Below, in pieces: positions 1 through 5,096 of a DNA stretch of 6,403 nucleotides (within the stretch, counting starts at the first letter, position 1; every line of letters begins with the position of its first letter). The stretch is from Anaerolineaceae bacterium (GTDB taxonomy: Bacteria; Chloroflexota; Anaerolineae; Anaerolineales; Anaerolineaceae): contig DQHW01000032.1 of the NCBI GenBank assembly GCA_003524305.1, positions 5,132-11,534 of the forward strand. The letters are read 5' to 3'. The notes beneath the pieces were generated by a model. It saw nothing but the letters and a program-made list of their open reading frames with translations, was not told the DNA's origin and made no database searches. Made by a program: the position numbers and the translations under genes.

Positions 1-1112
1 AGCACTCTAAATCGTCTGTAAGGGATATCTTTGCAATCAAGATCTGGTGGAGCAGGTGCAATACATACATCAGGGTATGATGGGTCACAATTATTGTTGA
101 CTGGTGCAGGCGCTACAGTGGCGCTTCCTGCCCCTTCAACGACTCCAGATTTATTAGTATTCAAGGTTGGTGTTGGAGGTATATATGGCTTGGTTGTTTT
201 AGTTGGAATCCACAGACCGAGCATATTGGCTTTAGCGGTTTGAAAAGTTTTAGCAAATTGATCATCGCAAGCCGTATCTGGTGGCCACGATCCGGAGGAT
301 GCAAAACCTAATCGGACCATTTCATTATTGACAAATACATCATCGACAAACACATAACGCAGCAATCGATCATATCGATCAACTTCAGAGGTGTCTTTCA
401 CAAGTGTAACTGTCTTTCCGAAGACCAGGCTGCGATTTAGTTCAGAGGCTTCAGAATAACCGGTTGACCCGTTTTCAGGAGAATCGACACCAATATACCT
501 GACGGAGAATTGCTGACCATCTATTTCGACTACTATTGTGTCACCATCTGTGATTTTTACCACGGTTGCAGATTGTCTTTCGCTCTTAGGGGGAACACAT
601 GAGACACCGACTGCTGCCGGCAGTGTAAGAGTTGGAGTTAGTTCTATTGCAGTTGTGGCTGTTGTAGTGGAAGTGGGTTTTAGACTGGGTATGAAAGGGG
701 TGTTGGTTAACGGTACAGTTGTCGTCGGAAAAATTATTTCAGTTTGTGTGACGGCTATTTGTGCACCTGGTTGCCCGATTGCGTTTGTTATCCAACAGCC
801 ACCTACCAAGAGAACCAATAGGCTTGCAGTCACCCCGGCTTTAACCTTCTTCAGACCCCAATAATACCCTCGGTCGCTTAGCCGGTTCTCGATAAAGACC
901 GAGAGTTTATGAATCAGGATAAGAGCCATTTGAAAGAGCCACTTACCGGCTTTCCAGAGGCCGATAAACAGCCATTTATACAGCCAGACCACCCAGCCAA
1001 TGGTTACCCAATAAAGCGTGCGACCGCAGCCTTTACCTGAGCCGGAACCTGACGAGATAACTACCCTGGAGTTCTTTCCGGTACGAACTCGATAATAACC
1101 ACGAACTGGCAT
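1..1112 (-). CDS. Thermonuclease (SNase-like) with hydrophobic N-terminus and Excalibur-type C-terminal tail, 3' end outside window
   Basis: Reading leftwards from ATG at 1112 gives 370 uninterrupted codons that run off the window start. AAGGGG lies about 5-7 bases before the ATG. Residues 33-74 are rich in Trp and aliphatic residues and look membrane-associated. Residues 93-106 (GVTASLLVLLVGGC) form a second hydrophobic stretch ending in a lipobox-like LVGGC. A Thr/Pro-rich spacer follows at about 128-165. Residues 183-272 are a staphylococcal-nuclease domain. Its metal and catalytic residues are present: DGDT (D191), R205 and D210/E213 in VRYIGVDSPE, and R249 in DRYDRLLRYVF, matching D21, R35, D40, E43 and R87 of the S. 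aureus enzyme. Residues 342-370 (CDPSYPDVCI, then PPDLDC) match the start of the Excalibur-like calcium-binding tail seen on many such nucleases. The expected role is cleavage of DNA or RNA outside the cytoplasm. The last part of the tail is missing only because of the window edge. Confidence 0.93.
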   Translation of the reverse strand, partial: MPVRGYYRVRTGKNSRVVISSGSGSGKGCGRTLYWVTIGWVVWLYKWLFIGLWKAGKWLFQMALILIHKLSVFIENRLSDRGYYWGLKKVKAGVTASLLVLLVGGCWITNAIGQPGAQIAVTQTEIIFPTTTVPLTNTPFIPSLKPTSTTTATTAIELTPTLTLPAAVGVSCVPPKSERQSATVVKITDGDTIVVEIDGQQFSVRYIGVDSPENGSTGYSEASELNRSLVFGKTVTLVKDTSEVDRYDRLLRYVFVDDVFVNNEMVRLGFASSGSWPPDTACDDQFAKTFQTAKANMLGLWIPTKTTKPYIPPTPTLNTNKSGVVEGAGSATVAPAPVNNNCDPSYPDVCIAPAPPDLDCKDIPYRRFRV

Positions 1113-1156
1113 GTTTCATCCCCTTACAAAAAGTGGTTGACACTTAATTTCTTTTC

Positions 1157-1729
1157 TTATGCGATAGGATCTTCACTAATTACTCTAGAGGTTAAATAAT
1201 CAATAGTAATTATTGCATCAGGAGTGTATATTGGAACACCATCATGAATCCATGAGTGAAAACGAGAGTCTTTTGCTGCTTCAGATTGCAACCATTCAAA
1301 ATGATTCCAAAGCCAAGATGGGCTGCTTCTTCTACGACCGCGAGTGTACCCAATCCACGGGCGTAGTATCACCCATGCTCGAATCAGAGAATCTCCATAT
1401 AAATCAATTGCATCCTTCTTGTTTAACAATCCCCGTTTGACTAATAATCCGGCCCAATCTAATGAATTGGATACTGCCTCAAGGTGTTCTAATATATCCT
1501 TGTCTTTTTCAAATTTTGAGACAATTCCACTATCAATAACCAGAGATTTGCAATTATGGTAGACATAACGCCGATGTCCTCTTGCAACAGGATCATTGAA
1601 CCGATGAAACAAATCGGTCGTTGCGGATATTCTCAACTGTCTCACCGCAACAAAAGCGGTAATTAAGACGATTATCGATGCTAATCCTTGGATAAGTTGA
1701 CCAATTACACCTAACTCAGCTATCGTCAT
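1157..1729 (-). CDS. Small membrane-anchored protein, DUF4760-like
   Basis: 190 aa, ATG start with AGGGAG seven bases upstream. One N-terminal transmembrane segment lies at about residues 8-29 and is followed by the basic RQLRIS stretch, so the bulk is probably cytoplasmic. The soluble part is helical, with FHRFNDPVARGHRRYVY, then LEAVSNSLDWAGLLVKRGLLNKKDAIDLYGD, then a tryptophan-rich RAWVILRPWIGYTR and WNHFEWLQSEA section, quoted here in separate pieces of one fold. This order (anchor, F-N-x-P..R-R..VY, N-x-L-x-x-x-G-L-L-V-x-x-G, W..L.P.I..R, W..FEWL) is what I know from DUF4760 proteins, which have no established function. The gene is 45 bases upstream of the nuclease gene on the same strand, so co-transcription is possible. 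The family call is from memory and was not searched. Confidence 0.85.
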   Translation of the reverse strand: MTIAELGVIGQLIQGLASIIVLITAFVAVRQLRISATTDLFHRFNDPVARGHRRYVYHNCKSLVIDSGIVSKFEKDKDILEHLEAVSNSLDWAGLLVKRGLLNKKDAIDLYGDSLIRAWVILRPWIGYTRGRRRSSPSWLWNHFEWLQSEAAKDSRFHSWIHDGVPIYTPDAIITIDYLTSRVISEDPIA

Positions 1730-1806
1730 GTTTTCTCCCTAGAAGCTTCAAAATTGTGTAGATGTTTTATATTTAATAGATTGTGACTGAAACCCTAAAA
1801 ACCTAC

Positions 1807-1830
1807 TTAATGTTTGCGCGCAAACATTAA
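1807..1830. repeat. Perfect 24-bp palindrome, operator or terminator stem
   Basis: The 24 bases are their own reverse complement, with core ATGTTTGCGCGCAAACAT flanked by TTA/TAA-type arms. It sits between the stop of the lipoprotein gene and the start of the DUF4760-like gene, both on the minus strand. On the minus strand a TTTTT run follows about five bases after it, so it could act as a weak terminator of the lipoprotein gene. Its strict dyad with a central CG also suits a dimeric-repressor operator for the downstream gene. The sequence does not decide between these. Confidence 0.6.
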
Positions 1831-1846
1831 TATGACAAAATTAGTG

Positions 1847-2434
1847 TTATTTCATATTATCAAGACCACGCTTGAACACCTTAGCGAGGTCTTCAGGGTA
1901 TTCTCCATTGATCTGGATTAGGATGTTGTCTTTTACATAAACCCATGAGAAAAACGCAGCAGATTGTTGACCAAGGCTAACATAGTAGGATCGCATCGCT
2001 GCTAGATTACCGGGTGTTGAAAATGAATATAACCTACCACCGCAATCACTACACAGAGATGGAACCAGGAAATGAATTGCTTCAGAAGCGACCATCGGAG
2101 CCATACCATAATCACTCGGACCCATTGAAGAGGGACTGACGTATTCAGCGCCGGCAGCGTAAAGGGCGCTTTCTGCTTGTTTGATGGTCCATTTGGCGAA
2201 AACAGGAGTAGAAGTCACGTCTGGTGTTGCGGTTGAGGTGATCGTTGGTGTAAATGAAGGTAAGGGGGTGAAAGTTGGGTAAGGAGTATAAGTTGGATAG
2301 GGGGTGAAAGTTGGTAGAGCGGTTAATGTTTGTGCAACCGGCGTTTGAATGGCCGAAGGGGATGGTTGGCATGATGACACCAACGCGGCAACTATTAGCA
2401 AAATACAAATGCTGATATTTCTGATTGCTTTCAA
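1847..2434 (-). CDS. Lipoprotein with Thr-Pro repeat spacer, unknown function
   Basis: 195 aa. The start is TTG at 2434, chosen because AGGAGG stands five bases upstream and the protein then begins with a clean signal peptide. That peptide has basic MKAIRN, a hydrophobic ISICILLIVAALV core and a VSSC lipobox with the lipidated Cys at residue 22. Residues 40-64 are a TFTPYP/TYTPYP/TFTPLP tandem, a rigid surface spacer typical of Anaerolineae lipoproteins. The globular part (80-195) starts with WTIKQAESALYAAGAEY and contains a possible disulphide, C128-x2-C131 (CSDC). It ends with a YVKDNILIQINGEYPEDLAK segment that looks like a small ligand- or protein-binding fold. I do not recognise a named domain. 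It should be anchored outside the membrane. No promoter could be assigned. Confidence 0.9.
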   Translation of the reverse strand: MKAIRNISICILLIVAALVSSCQPSPSAIQTPVAQTLTALPTFTPYPTYTPYPTFTPLPSFTPTITSTATPDVTSTPVFAKWTIKQAESALYAAGAEYVSPSSMGPSDYGMAPMVASEAIHFLVPSLCSDCGGRLYSFSTPGNLAAMRSYYVSLGQQSAAFFSWVYVKDNILIQINGEYPEDLAKVFKRGLDNMK

Positions 2435-2504
2435 CCAACCCTCCTGACCTTACGATATTCGATTGTTTGTAAACTTACAGCTTTGAAATTTTGGTATTTC
2501 CCAC

Positions 2505-2533
2505 TTGTAATAATAGAACAAATTACCTATAAT
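2505..2533 (+). promoter_or_regulatory. Sigma-70-type promoter pointing into the 3' end of the XRE gene
   Basis: TTGTAA (2505-2510), a 17-base spacer and a perfect TATAAT (2528-2533) read on the plus strand, so a transcript would start near 2540. No convincing plus-strand gene follows; instead it would run antisense to the XRE regulator gene. The nine-base direct repeat TAATAGAAC occurs at 2511-2519 and 2530-2538, 19 bases apart and overlapping the promoter, which is a possible regulator site. Confidence 0.5.
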
Positions 2534-2579
2534 AGAACGTGCCGAAGGACTGCAAAGGGAGTGTGATGGCTACGAATAA

Positions 2580-2990
2580 TTATTGCTCGGTTGATGTATA
2601 TTTGCCTAAGTGCTTAGAAAACATCTGTTTGATTTTTTCTAAATCTTCTGGTGATGCTTCAGTTTTACCTTTATTTATTTCTGATGATCGAACCTCAGCT
2701 AAAAATGAACGGACGTCCTCAGCCATTTCAGGTGGAAGTTCTGCGAGTACATCGTCTTCAGCGGGGCGGGGAATTCCAAGGATGTCGTAGACTTCAACGC
2801 CGTATTCTTTTATTAATGCCGAAATATATTTCTGGCTATTTGGTACCTTGCCGCCTTTTTTCATCCATTGTGTCATTAAGCTATGGGTAACTTTTAATTT
2901 GTCTGCAAATTTTGTGATTGATCTTTCCTGACCGATGGCATCACCACGCCACTCAATATATTTTTTCGTGATCCAATCAGAAAATTCCAT
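2580..2990 (-). CDS. XRE-family helix-turn-helix transcriptional regulator
   Basis: 136 aa from ATG at 2990, which has GGAG seven bases upstream. A longer reading from TTG at 3023 and an ATG at 2996 are possible, but the spacing favours 2990. Residues 24-73 form a Cro/C1-type HTH: SITKFADKLKVTHSLMTQWM carries the helix-turn-helix pair, followed by KVPNSQKYISALIKEYGVEVYDILGI, the usual end of the domain. The remainder is acidic and charged (DDVLAELPPEMAEDVRSFLAEVRSS) and helical, probably for dimerisation or ligand binding. It is divergent from a ribbon-helix-helix gene 127 bases away, the usual layout of a phage or plasmid control switch, and probably represses the intervening promoter and its own. 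A minus-strand TATAAT at 3008-3003 lies so close to the start that the message would have almost no leader. Confidence 0.9.
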   Translation of the reverse strand: MEFSDWITKKYIEWRGDAIGQERSITKFADKLKVTHSLMTQWMKKGGKVPNSQKYISALIKEYGVEVYDILGIPRPAEDDVLAELPPEMAEDVRSFLAEVRSSEINKGKTEASPEDLEKIKQMFSKHLGKYTSTEQ

Positions 2991-3007
2991 ATCCATTCTC
3001 CAATTAT

Positions 3008-3037
3008 ACAATTTCAAAACCAATTTTTGACCAATTT
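3008..3037. repeat. Phased CAATTT repeats in the divergent control region
   Basis: CAATTT occurs at 3009-3014, 3021-3026 and 3032-3037, that is at 12- and 11-base steps, about one helical turn each. The last two are within CCAATTT. A related CAATTA is at 3001-3006. They lie between the XRE start and the -35 box of the RHH promoter, so they are candidate binding sites for one or both regulators. Ribbon-helix-helix proteins often bind such short tandem sites. Confidence 0.45.
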
Positions 3038-3048
3038 CTTAAAACCTA

Positions 3049-3077
3049 TTGACAAACAAATACTGCCGTGCTATTAT
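3049..3077 (+). promoter_or_regulatory. Strong sigma-70 promoter for the RHH gene and the genes after it
   Basis: A perfect TTGACA (3049-3054), a 17-base spacer and TATTAT (3072-3077) give a near-consensus promoter. Initiation would be near 3084, leaving about 34 bases of leader before the ATG at 3118. Since the following small genes all lie on this strand, this may be the main promoter of the whole cluster to about 5294. Its strength suggests it is normally repressed. Confidence 0.8.
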
Positions 3078-3117
3078 GAACACCGTAGTAACAAATTTAC
3101 ACAATAGAGAGCGGTAT

Positions 3118-3306
3118 ATGGTAAATGACACCAATGATCGTCCGTTTACAGTAACTTTTTCGGTGCGCCCTAGCAGTTTTAGTAAACTGCAAAAGCTTAT
3201 CGCGAGTTCTGGCAAAAACCGGTCTGAGCTTCTTTCCTCATGGATTGACCGAGAAAGCGAGGCGGTCACAACCAAGCCGGCCGAGCTGGCCAAGGAGCCA
3301 ACTTGA
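3118..3306 (+). CDS. Ribbon-helix-helix (Arc/CopG-type) DNA-binding protein
   Basis: 62 aa from ATG at 3118, with GAGAG a few bases upstream. An upstream TTG at 3049 in the same frame lies inside the promoter and is rejected. The N-terminal strand (PFTVTFSVRP, residues 9-18) would form the DNA-contacting beta ribbon of a dimer. Helix A (SFSKLQKLIASSG, 20-32) and helix B (RSELLSSWIDRES, 35-47) follow, with the family's RSEL at the helix B start. The tail (TTKPAELAKEPT) is probably disordered. The protein is expected to regulate its own promoter or a plasmid/phage function. It could alternatively be the antitoxin of a pair, but the next gene is 169 bases away and does not look like a toxin. Confidence 0.85.
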   Translation: MVNDTNDRPFTVTFSVRPSSFSKLQKLIASSGKNRSELLSSWIDRESEAVTTKPAELAKEPT

Positions 3307-3376
3307 TCACGGATCTCTGATATGTAAGTCGTTTGTTTTCATAGCAAGAGAATAGCACTTTAGAACGGTTATATAC

Positions 3377-3455
3377 ATCCGGCCAAATCCGGGTGGATTA
3401 ATGCTGCATATTGCCAAAAAGAGCCAATTATTACCAAATCCGGGTCGGAACCGGA
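3377..3455 (+). repeat. Direct repeat CCAAATCCGGGT x2 with small hairpins before the 105-aa gene
   Basis: The 12-mer CCAAATCCGGGT is found at 3383-3394 and exactly again at 3434-3445, start to start 51 bases, in the leader of the next gene. Each copy can join a small stem: ATCCGG (3377-3382) with CCGG..GGAT in the first, and TCCGG (3439-3443) with CCGGA (3451-3455) in the second. The second stem ends six bases before the AGGAGG ribosome site, so it could affect translation. It may equally be a protein-binding site on DNA. Confidence 0.5.
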
Positions 3456-3475
3456 CTAATCAGGAGGAATAAGAG

Positions 3476-3793
3476 ATGGGAACAAAAGTAATCAAAATGG
3501 GCGAAGCAGGAACAGGAACTGTAAAACCAAGAGATATGAGCAATACAGCCAAAGACGTACGAGACAATGGTGCAGAATTTTTGAATCAGTGCATTATCTC
3601 GAAGTTGGAACTGATCACCACGAACCAGGTTGATGACAAGGAAGAAATGGAAGGTTTGGTGGGTGAGGCGGTGAGTGGTTGTTATCTTTTATTGCGCGCG
3701 CTTGAAAAAGTAGGGGCAAATACCAGCCCTGAAAATGAGTTGAGGAACAGGCTGAAACCGATCAATTTGAACCACGCCCGAGTGACAGCTTGA
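3476..3793 (+). CDS. Unknown 105-aa protein
   Basis: ATG start preceded by a strong AGGAGG with eight-base spacing. The N-terminal 35 residues are polar and probably flexible (MGTKVIKMGEAGTGTV..). The middle (about 33-82) reads as two helices, FLNQCIISKLELITTNQ and GLVGEAVSGCYLLLRALEKVG, separated by the acidic DDKEEMEG. There is no membrane segment, signal peptide or recognisable motif. I do not recognise the family. Its position behind a regulator and before other tiny genes is typical of the early region of a phage or plasmid. The good ribosome site makes it very likely to be real. Confidence 0.75.
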   Translation: MGTKVIKMGEAGTGTVKPRDMSNTAKDVRDNGAEFLNQCIISKLELITTNQVDDKEEMEGLVGEAVSGCYLLLRALEKVGANTSPENELRNRLKPINLNHARVTA

Positions 3794-3851
3794 TTATTCA
3801 AAAGCAACATAAACCTCAGTGCGATGCCGACACCCTAATGCCGGAGTAGCC

Positions 3852-3888
3852 CCTGGGTGGTGGGCATCCCCCTTGCTTACCACCCGGG
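3852..3888 (+). other. GC-rich hairpin in the gap before the mini-ORF
   Basis: CCTGGGTGGT (3852-3861) pairs with ACCACCCGGG (3879-3888) over ten positions with one G-T pair, around a 17-base loop. No T-run follows, so it is not a standard terminator. It ends a few bases before the ribosome site of the ORF at 3901 and may be a translational control or RNA-processing element. Confidence 0.4.
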
Positions 3889-3900
3889 TCCGAGGGAAGA

Positions 3901-4035
3901 ATGGACAAGAGAATGAAAAAAATATACGTTCAAAAATCAATTACACGGTCAAAAGCCCTTTTGTGGGGTCTGCTCCATGGCGAAATGAAATTCTCGGTTA
4001 TTGTGATCCGGTTGGCTTTCGGGGCTCGATTATGA
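3901..4035 (+). CDS. Possible 44-aa basic small protein, coupled to the next gene
   Basis: ATG at 3901 is preceded by GAGG five bases upstream and opens a 44-codon frame ending TGA at 4033-4035. The product begins MDKRMKKIYVQKSITRSK and ends with a hydrophobic MKFSVIVIRLAFGARL. The stop overlaps the ATG of the zinc-ribbon gene as ATGA, a classic arrangement for translational coupling. No homologue comes to mind. The frame is short and could be chance. The alternative is a longer upstream extension of the zinc-ribbon gene from a GTG at 3819, which has no visible ribosome site. Confidence 0.45.
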   Translation: MDKRMKKIYVQKSITRSKALLWGLLHGEMKFSVIVIRLAFGARL

Positions 4036-4250
4036 GAGTTTACCCGATCACCCACAACGTGCGGAGATGCAAATGCGCTGATTGCAAGAAAACCCTGGAA
4101 GCAGGGGAGGGTATTCAACACACTTACCCGATGTTCCATGGCAAGGGTCAATTCTATTACTGCTGCCCACCTTGTGATGCTGCCAGGGAAATCACAGAAC
4201 AGAAAATTGTTGACGAATTAAAGGCGAGGTCTGATGGCAGCGAACACTAA
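4032..4250 (+). CDS. Small zinc-ribbon protein
   Basis: 72 aa from ATG at 4032. Two CxxC pairs are visible, C15-ADC18 and C45-PPC48, with two extra Cys at 13 and 44. The 26-residue gap between the pairs, with aromatic and Gly residues (TYPMFHGKGQFYYCC), fits a structural zinc ribbon. The C-terminal AREITEQKIVDELKARS is a helix. Small zinc ribbons of this sort occur widely in phages and plasmids and mostly serve protein or nucleic-acid contacts; no specific function is claimed. The start overlaps the upstream mini-ORF stop by four bases, and the stop overlaps the next gene by 17 bases, so all three are likely translated together. A longer form starting at GTG 3819 is less likely. Confidence 0.75.
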   Translation: MRVYPITHNVRRCKCADCKKTLEAGEGIQHTYPMFHGKGQFYYCCPPCDAAREITEQKIVDELKARSDGSEH

Positions 4251-4476
4251 CTTGATACCTTCAAACGTGATGGATGAGTTCAAGAAGCGGATGCAGGAAA
4301 GCCGCGGATATGATGCCAAGCGGGCTGATGCCAGAAGATTCGTTTACACAACATTGGTTGCAAGATATGGCAATCATTGGTGGCATAAGAATAATGAGAA
4401 ATTATTGAGTGAAATGCAAGTGGTTGAAGAGTCGTTTCGTAAGAAACCTGGAGATCAACCGGTCATGATGGGATAA
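4234..4476 (+). CDS. Unknown 80-aa protein
   Basis: ATG at 4234 lies inside the end of the zinc-ribbon gene (17-base overlap) and has GAGG about six bases upstream. The product is charged and helical: VMDEFKKRMQESRGYDAKRADARRFVYTTLV is followed by an aromatic YGNHWWHKNNEKLL segment and a helix MQVVEESFRKK. There is no signal peptide, membrane segment or cysteine. I do not recognise the family. The tight overlap and ribosome site support a real gene that is co-translated with the zinc-ribbon protein. Confidence 0.75.
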   Translation: MAANTNLIPSNVMDEFKKRMQESRGYDAKRADARRFVYTTLVARYGNHWWHKNNEKLLSEMQVVEESFRKKPGDQPVMMG

Positions 4477-4507
4477 CCCATAAACGGCTGCGCCGTTCGG
4501 GATAACC
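4470..4507 (+). repeat. GGGATAACC direct repeat flanking a perfect hairpin
   Basis: The nonamer GGGATAACC occurs at 4470-4478, over the stop codon of the 80-aa gene, and again at 4499-4507. Between them AACGGC (4483-4488) and GCCGTT (4492-4497) form a six-pair stem with a TGC loop. No T-run follows, so it is not an ordinary terminator. A second AACGGC at 4579-4584 could compete for the same GCCGTT strand. Confidence 0.5.
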
Positions 4508-4699
4508 TCTGGTGCTCGTATTCTCCTACGGAGGCTGCGGAAACCCTGGTGAACCATCCAGGGTACGCAAAAATCGCTAACGGCGGCGCGGCTGGGGTTG
4601 CAAGTCGGATGAGACCTGCGTTTGACAGAACGCACCGACCTTTAACAACAGAGACCACAGTAACAAACCTGCAGTTGTGACAGCGGCTGCAGGTCCCCC

Positions 4700-4772
4700 T
4701 GGCCGGCCGATGGCTGAGAGGTGCCCCCCTCACCCCACAGCAGATCGTCTTTCAAAAGGAAACCGGCCACCA
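4700..4772 (+). ncRNA. tRNA-like module, copy 1
   Basis: GGCCGGC (4701-4707) pairs over six positions with ACCGGCC (4762-4768), which is followed by ACCA (4769-4772), imitating a tRNA acceptor stem, discriminator base and CCA end over 72 bases. CGATG (4708-4712) follows the 5' strand and its CGAT can pair with ATCG of GATCGTC (4743-4749). Just before the 3' strand, TCT-TTCAAAA-GGA (4748-4760) is a short stem with a loop fitting the T-loop consensus TTCRANN. There is no anticodon arm, so it is not a normal tRNA. Confidence 0.5.
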
Positions 4773-4864
4773 AGAGGCGAGCACACGTTAAATCGCGATC
4801 CCTTTCCGAAAGGATGAAGTGCGACATGGCCGAATCTGAGCCAGAGGATGGACATGCCTCTTTA

Positions 4865-4889
4865 GAGTCAAACGCAGACTGAAAAGCGT
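4865..4889 (+). other. Possible H-type pseudoknot
   Basis: AGTC (4866-4869) can pair with GACT (4877-4880), while ACGC in the loop (4872-4875) can pair with GCGT (4886-4889) downstream. Four-base stems are short and could be chance, but they sit within a region already rich in stems. Confidence 0.25.
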
Positions 4890-4897
4890 GACATGGA

Positions 4898-4963
4898 CCG
4901 GAGAGACGGAACCGCGCGACCCCTGCGAAATGAAAAGTGGAGTGACAGATCGGAGAGACGATC
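4898..4963 (+). repeat. Two hairpins with identical GAGAGA loops
   Basis: CGGAGAGACG occurs at 4899-4908 and 4951-4960. In each case the GAGAGA is presented as a loop, closed by CCG/CGG at 4898-4909 and by GATCG/CGATC at 4948-4963. Different stem sequence around the same loop is what a conserved RNA recognition loop would look like. Confidence 0.45.
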
Positions 4964-4967
4964 ACCC

Positions 4968-5073
4968 TGGCCGGACGATGTCCGACATGCACACACCCGT
5001 ACCCCCCGCGGGTGCCAAGCCCTCATGCCGATGGATCATCACCGTTCGAACCGGTGAAGCCCACCTTGGACCA
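4968..5073 (+). ncRNA. tRNA-like module, copy 2 (divergent 3' end)
   Basis: TGGCCGGACGATG (4968-4980) differs by one base from the start of copy 1. GATGTCC (4977-4983) pairs with GGATCATC (5033-5040) with one bulge, enclosing CATG/CATG and CACCCG/CGGGTG (4994-4999, 5009-5014). CACCG-TTCGAAC-CGGTG (5040-5056) is a textbook five-pair T-arm with a seven-base loop. The strand after it (GCCCACC) pairs only poorly with the 5' block, and ACCA at 5070-5073 lies seven bases further on. The acceptor part is therefore less tRNA-like than in the other copies. Confidence 0.45.
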
Positions 5074-5096
5074 AATTTTTGAAGAAAGGAGGAGGT

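Larger units (their letters stand above)
4477..5096 (+). ncRNA. 620-base region without a convincing gene, dense in hairpins: candidate large structured RNA
   Basis: The stretch looks more GC-rich than the genes around it. Perfect or nested stems seen by eye are: TGCG/CGCA (4536-4539, 4566-4569) enclosing CCCTGG/CCAGGG (4544-4549, 4558-4563); GTCGG/CCGAC (4604-4608, 4635-4639) enclosing TGCGTT/AACGCA (4617-4622, 4629-4634); ACCTGCAG/CTGCAGGT (4667-4674, 4687-4694); CCTTT/AAAGG (4801-4805, 4809-4813); AGAGG/CCTCT (4843-4847, 4857-4861); and GATCG/CGATC (4948-4952, 4959-4963). Two copies of the repeated tRNA-like module lie inside it. The strand is inferred from neighbouring genes. I do not recognise a known RNA class. 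A DNA role such as an origin or transfer site is the main alternative. Confidence 0.55.

Noticed and set aside
538..864. Plus-strand frame inside the thermonuclease gene
   Set aside because: Antisense shadow: the minus strand encodes a clear nuclease active site and Thr/Pro linker over the same bases.
2539..2790. Plus-strand 83-codon frame downstream of the 2505-2533 promoter
   Set aside because: It lies antisense to the well-supported XRE gene, has a Ser-rich composition typical of a complementary-frame shadow, and has no good ribosome site.
4711..4740. TPP riboswitch, suggested by GGCTGAGAGGTGCCC
   Set aside because: The rest of the conserved TPP aptamer (the ACCTGAT-type and GGTAATACC-type segments) is absent and no thiamine gene follows.
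4570..4800. Integron attC site, suggested by CTAAC and GTTAAAT strings
   Set aside because: The RYYYAAC / GTTRRRY pair does not match at both ends, and there is no integrase or cassette array.
4711..4815. Short frames inside the structured region (35 codons from 4711 and 22 from 4814, the latter beginning MKCDMAESE)
   Set aside because: They start within the RNA blocks, have no proper ribosome sites, and the frame through the conserved bases differs between module copies, so structure explains the sequence better than coding.
5040..5073. A true tRNA using the perfect T-arm CACCG-TTCGAAC-CGGTG
   Set aside because: The seven bases after the T-arm (AAGCCCA) have no TGGGCTT partner upstream, no CCA follows directly, and no anticodon arm can be drawn.
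4888..5082. 64-codon plus-strand frame overlapping module copy 2
   Set aside because: GTG start without ribosome site, Pro/Arg/His-rich composition of a GC-rich noncoding stretch, and overlap with extensive hairpins. It is not impossible that a small ORF from the ATG at 4979 is translated.
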